A DNA stretch of 64,000 nucleotides from Zeus faber (Eukaryota; Chordata; Actinopteri; Zeiformes; Zeidae). The stretch's first letter is position 1. Each line of letters opens with the position of its first letter. The position numbers and the translations under genes are program-made. Positions 25,372-36,070 of the stretch are shown in pieces. The notes below the pieces were generated by a model. It worked only from the letters and a program-made list of their open reading frames with translations. It did not search any database and was not told the origin of the DNA. Location of the stretch: assembly GCA_960531495.1 (NCBI GenBank), contig OY482847.1:13039689-13103688 (forward strand), given 5' to 3'.

Positions 25372-28300
25372 TTGATTATTATTATTATAGAAGTTATAAA
25401 TCACAAACACACACACTCTTGTGTGTATGTATTTTGAAAAGGCATGTCAAGGCACATGTAAAGTGCATGTATACATGACTATCTCCATAATTATTTTATA
25501 TTACAGTAGGCGGAAAGGCCCTTGGGAAATAAATAAATAACAAAACCCGGTACGCATATCTCTGCCCTTCAGCGGGGAAAAAAAAGGATGAAATGAAAGA
25601 GTGGATGGTGGCGTCGCAGAAAAGGTCACCGGGAAACAGAATTCACTGAAGGCTTTACACCGGCCAAAAAAAAACACAGAAGGTCATGGAAGTGAAGTGT
25701 CTGGTGGCACTAACACTGAATAATGTCCTTTAAAAGCACAACCTCTGGATGAACTGATAAAAGGGGGGGGGGCGGAGGGAAATGCTGTGAAGGGGAAGTT
25801 AATTTATTCACTTCCTGGGCGTGGAGGTAGTAGCGCGGCACATATTACCTCCACGCGATCGATGGAAATTGAACTACGGAGCGAAGTCAGCGCTCAGACG
25901 TCTGAATGAGGTTGAAACAGTCCGAGCGACTTCAAAGTGGTTGGAAGTGAATTCGGAGCGTCATCGTCAGGGCGATGTTTGAGCGGTGACCTCTCCCAAA
26001 TCATGGACAACATACTTTGGTGCCGAATGAGAGATTAGGCTTTGTTTATTTCGGGAATGAAAAACATTAAATTTGATTGCAGGGGCAATCTGTAATTTAA
26101 ATCTTCGCGTAATGCTTAAAATCGGCTAAAGTATAGCAAAAATCAGAAATCAGACCGATCTTATCGTTTACCCTTTCTGGTAAAAAAAACAACATATATG
26201 TAAATTAATACTTTTCCATACATTATACTGATTTATATTGATGCATATTTCCAAAACTTCCAACACTGGTATAAAATAGAATAGAATAGAATAGAGTACA
26301 ACAGAGTAGAATGGAATTGATGGGAATGGAATAGAATAGAAAATAATAAAATAGAACAGAATAGAACAACAGGGTAGGGCAGAATGGCAACAAAACGAAA
26401 TAAAATATAACACAATAGAATAGAAGGGAATTGAATAGAATAGAATAGAAGTAAAACAGAAGGGAATATAATAGAATAGAATAGAATAGAAGTAAAATAG
26501 AATAGAATGGAATAGAATAGAAGGGAAAGGAATATAGCAGAATAGAACAGAATCAAATAAATTCGAAGGGAATTCAATAAAATAGAACCAAATAGAATAA
26601 AACACAAGGAAAATATAGAAGAATAGAATAGGATAGAATAGAATAGAACAACCACCTCTAACAACGGAACTTAAATGGTGGCTCCATGATGATGTATTTG
26701 AATATTATAACGCTGCATTGTATGTGTTGTATTGCATTTTTGAAGATATCTCAATTTATAACAGTCAAACTGCCTCTCCGCGCGATTAGCATTGAATTAT
26801 ATTGATATATCCAGCTGTGACGTCTGTATCGTGATGTATGTTCTCGCCAGATTCTCGTCTCCTTTTGTAACAAGCGATAAATTGAACATATTTAGAGTGA
26901 ACCCAGAGAGCTTCCGTGGAGCTTTATAGGTTCAGGTTTTTGAGAAAGGTGATCTGGGACTGAGGCCTGACGTGCCCGACGGTTCCCCGAGAGCAGATGT
27001 TTCCTCCAGCTGCTGGACCCCGGCTTCACCGTGCGTTAGTGTTACCTGCTCAGCAGCTTACATCATGCCGTTTAGATTCTATATCTTCCAGTGACATCAC
27101 ATCCTCTGTCTGTCCTCACTTCCAGAGACGTGGTGTGTGAATGATGCAGAAAGGCATCAAAGGAAGGAATTAAAACGAATTAAAAAAACGAAAAAAAAAA
27201 AACAGCAAAGGCCTTTTGAGTAGTTAATATAAACAAAAGGAAGTGCAGGTACCGGCACAATAAGGAAAAGACTTAATTTTTGTCTTGAAGTCTGGAAATC
27301 TATAAGATGTAGTAGACTCTGTAACAGTCAGCCACATTCCTCCTGAATAACTTATCCTGGACATAGAATCACATTTTGTATTATTATCATAGAATATTAT
27401 TATAGTATAACATTATTTGGGGTCCAGCCCCGAAAGGGCATGCTCCTCAGATACAGTCACGACTGTAGCGGCGCGAAGCAACTTTTGGGATTTGGCGCCC
27501 CTTCAGTTTCTGAGTGCAATTGCACTTTTCACACCACTGTCGTAAAAACTCGGTCCTTGTGTCTGAAAATCAATTATTTTACCGGATAAATATGAACCTT
27601 ATCGGTCACGTTTCAATAACAGTCTATGTTACAAACGCAAATATAATGTACACCTAGGTGACAGCGTCCCTTGCATGGACCTCGTCGCTTGCATGGACCT
27701 CGCACTCAGTCCACGGCTCCCTCCGACGGGCCCCCTGCTACCGGTGTAGGTACCAGATGTGCTCGGCCTGGCAGATCGGCTCGCACGCGCGAGTCAGAGG
27801 GTGAAACCAACCCCGTGGCGTAATGAAAGTGAGGGCCGGCGCGCTGAGGTGCTGGTGCCGGGCGCACCACTGGCCCGTCTTGCCGACGGGGAGGTGGAGC
27901 AGCTGCGTTTTGTATGAGCATTATTACCGGACATTTAAACGGCAAGATTCTAATTTATAATTTTTTTTATACATTTTACCAGGCAACACACACTTGTCCC
28001 GTTGTTTTGTACCCAAACACCAAAGTTACGTTATGCAAAAACAGGTATCATTTCGATGGTACACTGATTTTTATGGAGAATGGTACATTCTCAGTGTACC
28101 ATCGAAATGGTTCTGAGGTTGTTATTTTAAGGTAGAAATTGTACATGTTTTTGCTTTAACTAAATGAATATAACATACAAACTCTTAACCATACAAAGTT
28201 ACAAAGTGACAGGTATTATTTTATTACTATTAAGCTTTATTATGTTTGAAAAAAATAAGTAAGGCATTCCCAGAAGACAATTGGATTAAACGAAGTGCAG

Positions 28301-28961
28301 CGAATTAAATGTCATAAATATATACGCTTCCCGGGGACAACTCACATCTACAAAATTAAAACCCAATTACATCACTGTCGGAATTTATAGACATTTCAGA
28401 GATATCAATGTGAACACACTTCCTGAATTATAATTACTGGTAACAATAACCATAAGCAAAAACATAACACAAGGACTATGTATTTATACATGTGTTTTGA
28501 AATATTTTCATTATTTTCATGTTTTTGGGTTCCCTTCCAGTTACCACAAAGATACGTTACAATTACAACAAAAATGTGTAGCCCACTACACACAATTCAT
28601 TTCATTATATATCCCCTACAATTGAGGTCAGTTAAACCATTTACTTTAGTTGATTTATTTATAGGTTTATAAAATACATTATTATTGTGAAGGCAGTTTT
28701 CTGTTGATTTTCAAAATGCCATCAAATAATTCTGTCCTACAATTCCTCCTTAGTGCTCTCCTGCTGCAACAACTTGAAAAAAAAAAAAAAAAATCAGATT
28801 TTAATAACACTGGATATTAACGACGCCCAAAAGGCACAATAAGTGCGTATTAATTTTACAGAGCAAACTTATCTTTAATTAACGTCCTGCGGAGCGGAGA
28901 GTCTGGACCCGAGTGTGACTGCTCTGTTGACCTTTACAGTTATTAGCTAGAGAACAGGATG

Positions 28962-28995
<34 letters not shown>

Positions 28996-29102
28996 GAGAG
29001 AGAGGGAGAGACAGAGAGAGAGAGACAGAGAGAGAGACAGAGGGAGAGACAGAGAGAGAGAGCGAGAGAGAGAGAGACAGACAGAGAGAGAGAGACAGAG
29101 AC

Positions 29103-29141
<39 letters not shown>

Positions 29142-29372
29142 GAGAGAGAGACAGAGACAGACAGAGAGAGAGAGCGAGAGAGAGAGAGAGACAGACAGAG
29201 AGAGAGAGACAGAGACAGACAGAGAGAGAGAGAGAGACAGAGAGAGACTGAGAGAGATTTTTTGATTTTTAAAGAGAGAGAGAGAGACACAGAGAGAGAC
29301 AGAGGGAGAGACAGAGAGAGAGCGAGAGAGAGCGAGAGAGAGAGAGACAGACAGAGAGAGAGAGACAGAGAC

Positions 29373-29413
<41 letters not shown>

Positions 29414-29503
29414 GAGAGGGGGGGGTGAGTGAGTGAGTGAATGAGAGAGAGAGACAAAGAGAGCGAGAGAGCGAGAGAGTGAGTGAGTGAGTGAGTGAGT
29501 GAG

Positions 29504-29534
<31 letters not shown>

Positions 29535-29647
29535 CAAGAGAGCGAGGGAGAGAGTGAGTAAGTGAGCGACAGTGACTGAGTGAGTGAGTGAATGAAAGAG
29601 AGAGAGAGCGAGAGAGAGAGAGAGAAAGAAAGGGGGTGAGTGAGTGA

Positions 29648-29684
<37 letters not shown>

Positions 29685-32600
29685 TGAGTGAGTGAAAGAG
29701 AGAGCGAGAGAGAGAGAAGGGGTGAGTGAGTGAGTGAGTGAGTGAGTGAGTGAGTGAGTGAGTCTCTTGCCTATTTTATCTATATTATTTATCGTCTATT
29801 CCACTGTTTGTTCCCTGTTTGGTATTTGCTCGGATTTCTATTATTATAAATCTTCATGGCATTTTTCTGGCTAGAGGTATCTGAAACACGGCAACCGCAG
29901 AACGCACAGACGTGGTTGAGGCCTCGTATAAACCGGGACGTCTCCGATGTCGTGAAATGAAATGAGTTCAAATCTGTCGCAATATTACCGGAAGTAGAAG
30001 AACGTTGAGGCGACTTGATTAGTTTGAGGACCGGGGCGTTTTCAACATTCGAAGAAATAAGTCCGGGCTTCGTCTCTCGCAAGTCATTTGAATCCAGCGC
30101 CTTGCACCCCGTGGACTGCACAGCGTTTCCTACGAGGAGACCAGTGACACTCAACCCGCGGCTCGCGAGCCGCATGTGGCTCTTTTTTTGACTAGTTGCA
30201 GTTCTTTAAAATGTTATTCAAAATGAAGTAAAAAAAATTCTAAAAGAGTATTTCAATGAATGTTGTCTGAGACATTGTCTGCAGTATTCAAAACCGAATT
30301 TCCCATAAAAATAGTGGTCCAGCAGAATCAACCAATGGATGTATATTGTGGCATCAACTCCTTCCACGTCGACAGGGGGGAAACATCAACCTATGGCGGC
30401 TTCGAGAGAGAGGGCGCATCCACTGTATAGAGCTTTGTTTCCTGGTAGTGATCAATGATCTGTCAACTGACTGATCAATGGCTGATCAGCCCATTTCTAC
30501 AAGCAATTTTATTATGAATTATTCCCATTTCACTACCATATTTAAGTAGTAACCTGGAACCGCGACTCATCAGCGACCAACCGCTCATGCAAGACCACCA
30601 TGTCCAAAGCCTTTTGTTAGTCGCATTAGTCACAAATGACAGTTTTCTGGGTTCCCCTGAAACGCAGCATCACTTCCTATCAAGCCACTAACAATTTTCC
30701 GAGTTCCCATGGAACGCAGCATTAATTCCTGCCAACACGAGTTACAATTTCCCGAGTTCCGATGGAACGCAGCATCGGCTCCCTCTTCTCTCGACCTGGC
30801 ACAGATCCTGCGCGAAGCCACCAATACACACCAACAGAGTCTAGACCGCAGTGCATCGCCCCCCTATGGGAAAGCCCCCAGAGACACAACCTGCACATAA
30901 ATAACAAACTGGATGACGATGTCACAATGCGCCCTGCTCATCAAACTAATCAAGGTGCGGCAACGTTCTTCAACCTCCGCTAAATTTGCAATGTTTTTTT
31001 CCCCCACAAATTCCTGCTCCGAATGCACCTTGCTATTGATCCAGCCTGAACCACAAGACGTCCGAAACGTCCTGGTTCCAACGAGATCTCAACCAAGTCT
31101 GTGGCAGACGAGGGGGCGTGGTCAAGCCACGGTCTGCGGGTGACAGCTTGACAGCCAACACATGCCGTGCCAATAAAGCTTTGATGGAACGATGGAAGCT
31201 TGAGAGAAATGAAACGCCCCAAAGACACTTCATAAAACACTTTGGGCGTAACCCAAATGAGATCGTTCCACCTGCAAGATGACCCTCAGAACCTCAGAAA
31301 GGGGTTTCATTATCAGCAGCAGTTACTGTGGATGTGTCTGATGTTTGCTTCTGCTGTGAAAATCGAACTCACCTTGAGATGCTTTTTAACTTCTTCAGCT
31401 TCCTAAAGCGTCCTAACATGAAGAAAATACATTCAAGACTCGATAAGACCATAATAAGAATGTGTGGTCGCTTACATTTAGAAATAATCTTCCTCCGACG
31501 CTTTTATTTTGAATTCTTTGTTACGCTTTTACTTCAGAATCAGCCTTTATTATATGATGACAAAGACAAGGAATTTGTCAGTGGCTCTCAGTTCTCAGAA
31601 AGAACATACAGTAAATGGTAAAAATAAATAAATTAACAAATAACAAACTAACAAACAAATAAATGAATAAATAATGTTTAAGTGTGACTATATATATATA
31701 TATATATATATACACTAAGTAAGATGTATAATATAGAGTATTTACAATTAATGCAACATGGCATAACAATAATAATACAGTATTGAATTTGCCGATTGAT
31801 GGTTTTCTAAACATTTGTTGCCCTTGAAGCAATATTGTTTCATTATTTAAGAAATTTTAAGATTTATTATTTTAAAGATGGTCGAAACACTTGAGCAATG
31901 TAACACTTAATAACCTAAACAAAAAAAACCTCATTGTTGTATGATCTAAAATTAACCAACGATGGATGGATTTTGGGCTGTTTGGACATCACTGCCCTCA
32001 TAAATCATCATACCTCTGATCTAAACGGGGTAAAAAATAAACCCTAAGATTCAATCCTCAGCATTATCCATTTTAAGAATTATAAGATTTATTATCATAA
32101 ATCCGACCTAATTTCAGCTAAATCCAGTCTAAATCCACCCTCATTTTCACCAAATAACAGTCGAACAGTCCAAATACGGCCTCATTTCACCTAAAACCAG
32201 TCTAAATCCGCCCTCATTTCACCTAAAACCAGTCAAAATCCTCCCTTTTTTCACCTAAAACCAGTCTAAATCCACCTTAATTTCCCCTAAAACCAGTCAA
32301 AATCCTCCCTCATATAACCTAAAACCAGTCTAAATCCTCCCTCATTTCACCTAAAACCATTCTAAATCCACCCTCATTTCACTGAAAACCAATCTAAATC
32401 CACCTTAATTCCCCTAAAACCAGTCAAAATCCTCCCTCATATCACCTGAAACCAGTCTAAATCCTGCCCCATTTCCCCAAAAAACAGTCCAAATCCTCCC
32501 TCATTTCACCTTAAACCAGTTGAAATTAAACCTCATTTCACCTAAAAACCAGTCTAAATACACCTTAATTCCCCTAAAACCAGTCAAAATCCTCCCTCAT

Positions 32601-34500
32601 ATCACCTGAAACCAGTCTAAATCCTTCCCCATTTCCACATAAAACAGTCCAAATCCACCCTCATTTCACCTAAAACCAGTCTAAGTCCACCCTCATTTCA
32701 CCTAAAACCAGTCGAAATCCTCCCCCATTTCACCTAAAACCAGTCGAAATCAACCCTCATTTTACCTTTAACCAGTCTAAATCCACCCTCATTTCACCTA
32801 AAAAACAGTCAAAATCTACCTTGATTTCCCCTAAAACCAGTCTAAATCCTCCCTCATTTCACCTGAAACCAGTCGAAATCCTGCCCCATTTCCCCTAAAA
32901 CCAGTCTAAATCCACCCTCATTTCACCTAAAACCAGTTTAAATCCTCCCTCATTTCACCTAAAATCAGTTGAAATCAAACCATATTTCACCTATAACCAG
33001 TCTAAATCCTCCCTTTTTTCACCTAAAACCAGTCTAAATCCACCCTCATTTCACTGAAAACCAGTCTAAATCCTCACTCATTTCCCCTAAAACCAGTCTA
33101 AATCCTCCCTCATTTTACCTTTAACCAGTCTAAATCCACCCTCATTTCACCTAAAAAACAGTCAAAATCTACCTTGATTTCCCCTAAAACCAGTCTAAAT
33201 CCTCCCTCATTTCACCTGAAACCAGTCGAAATCCTGCCCCATTTCCCCTAAAACCAGTCTAAATCCACCCTCATTTCACCTAAAACCAGTTTAAATCCTC
33301 CCTCATTTCACCTAAAATCAGTTGAAATCAAACCATATTTCACCTATAACCAGTCTAAATCCTCCCTCATTTCACCTATAACCAGTCTAAATCCTGACTC
33401 ATTTCACCTAAAACCAGTTTAAATCCACCTTAATTGCCCCTAAAACCAGTCAAATTCCTCCCTCATATCACCTGAAACCAGTCAGAATCAACTGTCATTT
33501 CACATAAAACCAGTCTAAATCCTCCCTCATTACACTTTTAACCAGTCGAAATCCTCCCTCATTTTATTTTAAAAACTTTCACTTTTCATCTCTTTGTTTA
33601 ATTCTGCAACTCTCACGCAGAAAACGAATAACTCAGAAGGTTTGAGTGGGAGGGATGGAGCTGGCAGGGATGGACAGGGGTGACTCCATCATCCTCACAC
33701 CGTCCTGAAACGTCCTCTCAGCTTCTCTACACGTCCTCAGCCAGCGCTGTGTCCAACATTCACCTGGAATCTACAACTTTATCATGACATGAAGGTGTAA
33801 TTCAAGGAGAACGTGCTGCACACGTCTGTGTGTGCGTGTGTGTGCGCCTGACATTTGGCGTTGGAGCATCTGTGCTCGTAGAAAGTATGAAGGACAAGAT
33901 GAGGAGAAGAAGAAGAAGAAGAAGAAGAGGGGAATCCGTTGTAAGGTGAAGGTTTAAGGATGAAGACGGAGGGAAGTATAGAAGAGAGTACTTGCCGAAT
34001 GTTTCCATCACTGAACAAAGAGTTTTCAGGATTTTCCCCACCGATAACCACGTATTAATCACATTATAACATGAATGAACAAAACTATGAACTATAATGA
34101 TATATATAAATGTTTTATTTATTGTTTATATTCAATTATTTATCATATAAATAATATAAATAATGTAGTGTAGCATTAGAGGTAAACAAAATAAAAACAA
34201 TTGCTGGAGCTAAAAAAAATCCAATAATTACCATACTTATTTTATTGATTTTTTTTTTTACAAAGTTATTATGGATTCCTGATTGATTATACACACCATA
34301 TAAGGCTCCAAATTCATAATTTCGGACACAAATCCCTCTGAAGTTATTTCACCTCGTCCCGGCGTCACAAACAAAGCCCACACTCACACAGCAAGTTGAA
34401 ATAATAAATGATCACGGTGGTGTGGACGGGAAATGAGGGATGGAAGTGGAAACATCATATAGTTTTGTTGGTTGGGTTCCACTTACTCAGCGCTGGCCAT
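21711..34500 (-). CDS. tmem266: TMEM266, voltage-sensor-like membrane protein (5' part: coding exons 1-2)
   Basis: Only the cytoplasmic N-terminus is present. The frame is join 34500-34487 and 21902-21711. The exon 2 peptide contains GLSELEIISQPVEDE, then FGYRDLPLTALDLS and GSQLLSNADEDESREG. As I recall it, human TMEM266 has the same order (EVEIISQQVDEE, FAYRDLPLAAVDLS, GSQLLSNLDEDYQREG). In mammals this is a membrane protein with an Hv1-like S1-S4 voltage-sensor domain, reported in cerebellar neurons; that domain would be encoded by exons left of the window, and I saw none between 1 and 21.7 kb. Exon 1 ends in phase 2 with a GTAAGT donor and exon 2 starts after CAG in the matching phase, so the join is in frame. 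The orientation relative to fbxo22 matches what I recall for human. The gene identity is firm; the first exon is an inference. Confidence 0.85.
21940..22010. repeat. (CA)n/(CACG)n microsatellite
   Basis: It lies directly upstream of the tmem266 exon 2 acceptor and supplies part of its pyrimidine/TG-rich tract. Confidence 0.9.
22011..23059. other. tmem266: start of the tmem266 12.6-kb intron
   Basis: AT-rich at 22030-22270, then purine-rich at 22970-23060 leading into the 42-bp minisatellite. Confidence 0.5.
23060..23350. repeat. 42-bp minisatellite
   Basis: The unit begins ATAGTCTCTATAGTAGAGCC and continues TAAATCTACTATAATCAAT. Five to seven units, complete and shortened. The unit length is a multiple of three, so a frame stays open through it. 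Confidence 0.9.
23425..23480 (-). mobile_element. LINE-type 3' end fragment, minus orientation
   Basis: The reverse complement reads GAATTTCCCCACAGGATTAA, the terminal motif of fish LINEs. How far it extends upstream is unclear. Confidence 0.35.
23481..24650. other. tmem266 intron, no gene seen
   Basis: No exon, RNA or clear repeat boundary was recognised. Confidence 0.5.
24651..24764. repeat. (GT)n microsatellite and C homopolymer
   Basis: GT at 24651-24706 and a C-run at about 24740-24762. Confidence 0.95.
25236..25388. repeat. ATT/AAT trinucleotide with strand switch
   Basis: (ATT)n with interruptions, then (AAT)n from about 25328. Confidence 0.95.
25389..27784. other. tmem266 intron, no gene seen outside listed repeats
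   Basis: A 19-bp direct duplication around CTTGCATGGACCTCG occurs at 27671-27704, just left of the rRNA fragment. Confidence 0.5.
26272..26648. repeat. (AATAG)n pentanucleotide array
   Basis: About 375 bp of GAATA units with many substitutions. Confidence 0.96.
27785..27903 (+). pseudogene. 28S ribosomal RNA fragment
   Basis: CGCGCGAGTCAGAGGGT, CCCCGTGGCGTAATGAAAGT, GGGCCGGCGCG, GCCGGGCGCACCACTGGCCC and GGGGAGGTGGAGC match, in order, the stretch of vertebrate 28S rRNA that reads (human) GTGGCGCAATGAAGGTGAAG, GGGCGCACCACCGGCCCGTC and GGGGAGGTGGAGCACGAGCG. The flanks are not rRNA. Confidence 0.78.
28049..28109. ncRNA. candidate hairpin (19-bp perfect stem, miRNA-like size)
   Basis: CATTTCGATGGTACACTGA (28049-28067) pairs perfectly with 28091-28109 across a 23-nt loop, and weaker pairs extend it by about five bases. 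Arm and loop sizes fit a microRNA precursor, but I know no miRNA with this sequence and expression is unknown. A small fold-back remnant is equally possible. Confidence 0.3.
28958..29763. repeat. 800-bp (GA)n/(GACA)n/(GAGT)n polypurine array
   Basis: Almost pure GA with GACAGACA blocks at regular spacing, and GAGT blocks from about 29426. One T-rich interruption lies near 29258-29272. Confidence 0.97.
30142..30240 (+). mobile_element. hAT-type DNA transposon end fragment
   Basis: CAGTGACACTCAACCCGCGG then CTCGCGAGCCGCATGTGGCT: the terminal sequence typical of hAT/Charlie-like elements (CAGNGGTNNNCAACCC-type ends). No transposase was seen. Confidence 0.5.
30637..30780. repeat. three tandem units of about 53 bp (AACGCAGCAT family, copy 2)
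   Basis: CGAGTTCC-ATGGAACGCAGCA recurs at about 30650, 30703 and 30756. The region up to about 31150 matches parts of 6079-6260 in order. Confidence 0.75.
31537..31620 (-). mobile_element. retroelement 3' end, minus orientation
   Basis: The reverse complement ends ATAAAGGCTGATTCTGAAG, similar to the AATAAACCCATTCTGATTCT end at about 508-528. Confidence 0.4.
31690..31713. repeat. (TA)n microsatellite
   Basis: About 24 bp. Confidence 0.93.
32095..33566. repeat. 32-bp minisatellite, about 46 copies, with internal higher-order duplication
   Basis: Unit: CCTAAAACCAGTCTAAATCC then ACCCTCATTTCA. A block of about 250 bp starting at 32761 recurs almost without change at 33114 (offset 353 bp, eleven units). 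Confidence 0.96.
33567..34486. other. tmem266 intron next to exon 1
   Basis: AT-rich at 34060-34300. No further exon was recognised. Confidence 0.5.
33898..33931. repeat. (GAA)n microsatellite
   Basis: Short GAA run. Confidence 0.93.
34487..34500 (-). CDS. tmem266: tmem266 coding exon 1 (14 nt, MASA + split codon)
   Basis: The ATG at 34500-34498 sits in CACCATGG, a strong Kozak context. Four codons (M-A-S-A) plus GA are followed by a consensus donor GTAAGT at 34486-34481. GA joins A of exon 2 to give Glu and keeps the conserved reading frame. A possible acceptor (CGCCCAG) lies about 20 nt upstream of the ATG, so this may be an internal exon preceded by a 5' non-coding exon. Confidence 0.6.
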
Positions 34501-35138
34501 GGTGCTGATGATGGAGCACTGGGCGGAGGTTCGGAGGTGTGTGCGTGTGTGTGTGTGTCGTCGCTTTCCTGCCTCTTACTGCTGCGGTTGACTGTTCCAC
34601 CGGAGAGACACCGTTCTCATGTTGAACCTGGAGGAAGTTTATATTCAATGAAGGCCGGCAGATCAAAAATTACTGCACGGTACATAACACTGAAAAATCT
34701 ACCACTGTACTACTGTAAATACTAAACTAAGACTAAGAACTGAAAACCATCGGGTGGTGGAACATGTGCATACATAGTTCACCTCATGTACTTTCCGGTT
34801 GAAATTATTTCGCGTCCCAAGCTCCAAGTCATCAATGGGACCTTTTCAATGACTTTTAATTGAGGTTTTCGATGACATAGTCAGCTATTTCTTTTTTTTT
34901 TTGTTGTTTAGCAAACTGTACATCATGGCAATTTTGATGCAAAAAGAAAATTAATGCATTGTACTGCAAAAATTGGATTGATAAAATGGTGTTTTTCGAT
35001 GTTCCAAGAGACCTAACTTTACCAGATGGGGAAGAAAGTAACTCCATCAAGTCACTTATAATGAACTCTTGATATGGTTCTTAAGCTTTTAATCAAGTCT
35101 CTTCACACGCATAGTAAAGCACATTGTTGCACACACTG

Positions 35139-35139
<1 letters not shown>

Positions 35140-35178
<39 letters not shown>
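35140..35178. repeat. (CA)n microsatellite
   Basis: 39 bp. Confidence 0.97.
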
Positions 35179-35181
<3 letters not shown>

Positions 35182-35574
35182 CGAGGAGGATTCCTTCCAA
35201 GGAGTAGGGACGCAAGGAAAACGTTATAACTTTACAATGTGATGCAGAGAAGAGAGAAAAAAAACTTTAAAGCATGTGCACACACATGTACAGTACACAT
35301 ACATGTGCACATGCATGCAAGCAGCAAATTCATGCATGCAAAAAAAATAAAACGCTAACTAGTTTGCATGGGAGAAAACCGAAATGAACCAAATGCAGAT
35401 GAAAACAGAAAAGTTGGAAGGCTGTCATGTCTGCACCTGGGGTGATATTTGCACAGATCTGAACTAAGTTTATTTGCTCTGCCCTTCAAGAAGGCAACAC
35501 CAAATAAGGACAGGGCACCAGGTAATAGAATCACTTATCAGTCAGAATAGTGAATTTTGGGACATTACCTTTAC

Positions 35575-35997
35575 CTGTGCGGGATTTACATGTTGGGGGG
35601 TCGTGCCTCCTGCGGCTCCTTGCAGATGATGGTGGGAGACGGACCGAGCTCCTGTGGTTCCTGGTGGAGATGGGTAGAGGTCCGGCTCCTGGTTCTCAGC
35701 CTCCTCCTCAGCATTCCAGTGCGGAGCCTCCGGTGCGGGCTCGCCGCGCGGCTCAGCTCCGATCGGGTCGGACGGAAGCCCGGCGCTCCGGCAGGTCCGG
35801 GTGCGGGTCCATCCGTGGTGGCCCTGGGTGTCCCTGGCCGCAGCCTGCCTCCACGCAGCGGGGGCTTTCCCAGCGGGGGATCCCTGCGGGAGGAGCTGTC
35901 CTGGGTCCTGGAGCGGAGCTCGGTCCTCCTGCAGCGGTCTGGGGACGGAGAGAGAGGAGGCTGCTTGCTTTTTTTTTTTTTTCTCTCTTCTCCTTCC

Positions 35998-36028
<31 letters not shown>

Positions 36029-36070
36029 CCTCTCTCAGCCAAACGCCATCAAATCATCGTGGACGTGATG
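35575..36070 (-). other. tmem266: GC-rich putative 5' exon / promoter region (tmem266?)
   Basis: This CpG-rich block contains a good minus-strand donor (CGCACAG then GTAAAG, boundary at 35575). Reading frames are open on both strands, as expected of GC-rich DNA, and none gives a peptide I recognise. It lies 1.1 kb upstream of the tmem266 ATG, so a 5' non-coding exon plus promoter is the simplest reading. A CT microsatellite occupies its distal side (35970-36038). A separate gene cannot be excluded. Confidence 0.4.
35970..36038. repeat. T-run and (CT)n microsatellite
   Basis: Polypyrimidine tract within the GC-rich block upstream of tmem266. Confidence 0.95.

Noticed and set aside
28943-29537. 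Arg-Glu and Ser-Leu repeat frames
   Set aside because: Translations of the GA polypurine array.
32095-33566. CRISPR-like regular repeats of 32 bp
   Set aside because: Units are contiguous with no unique spacers, and the DNA is vertebrate; it is a minisatellite.
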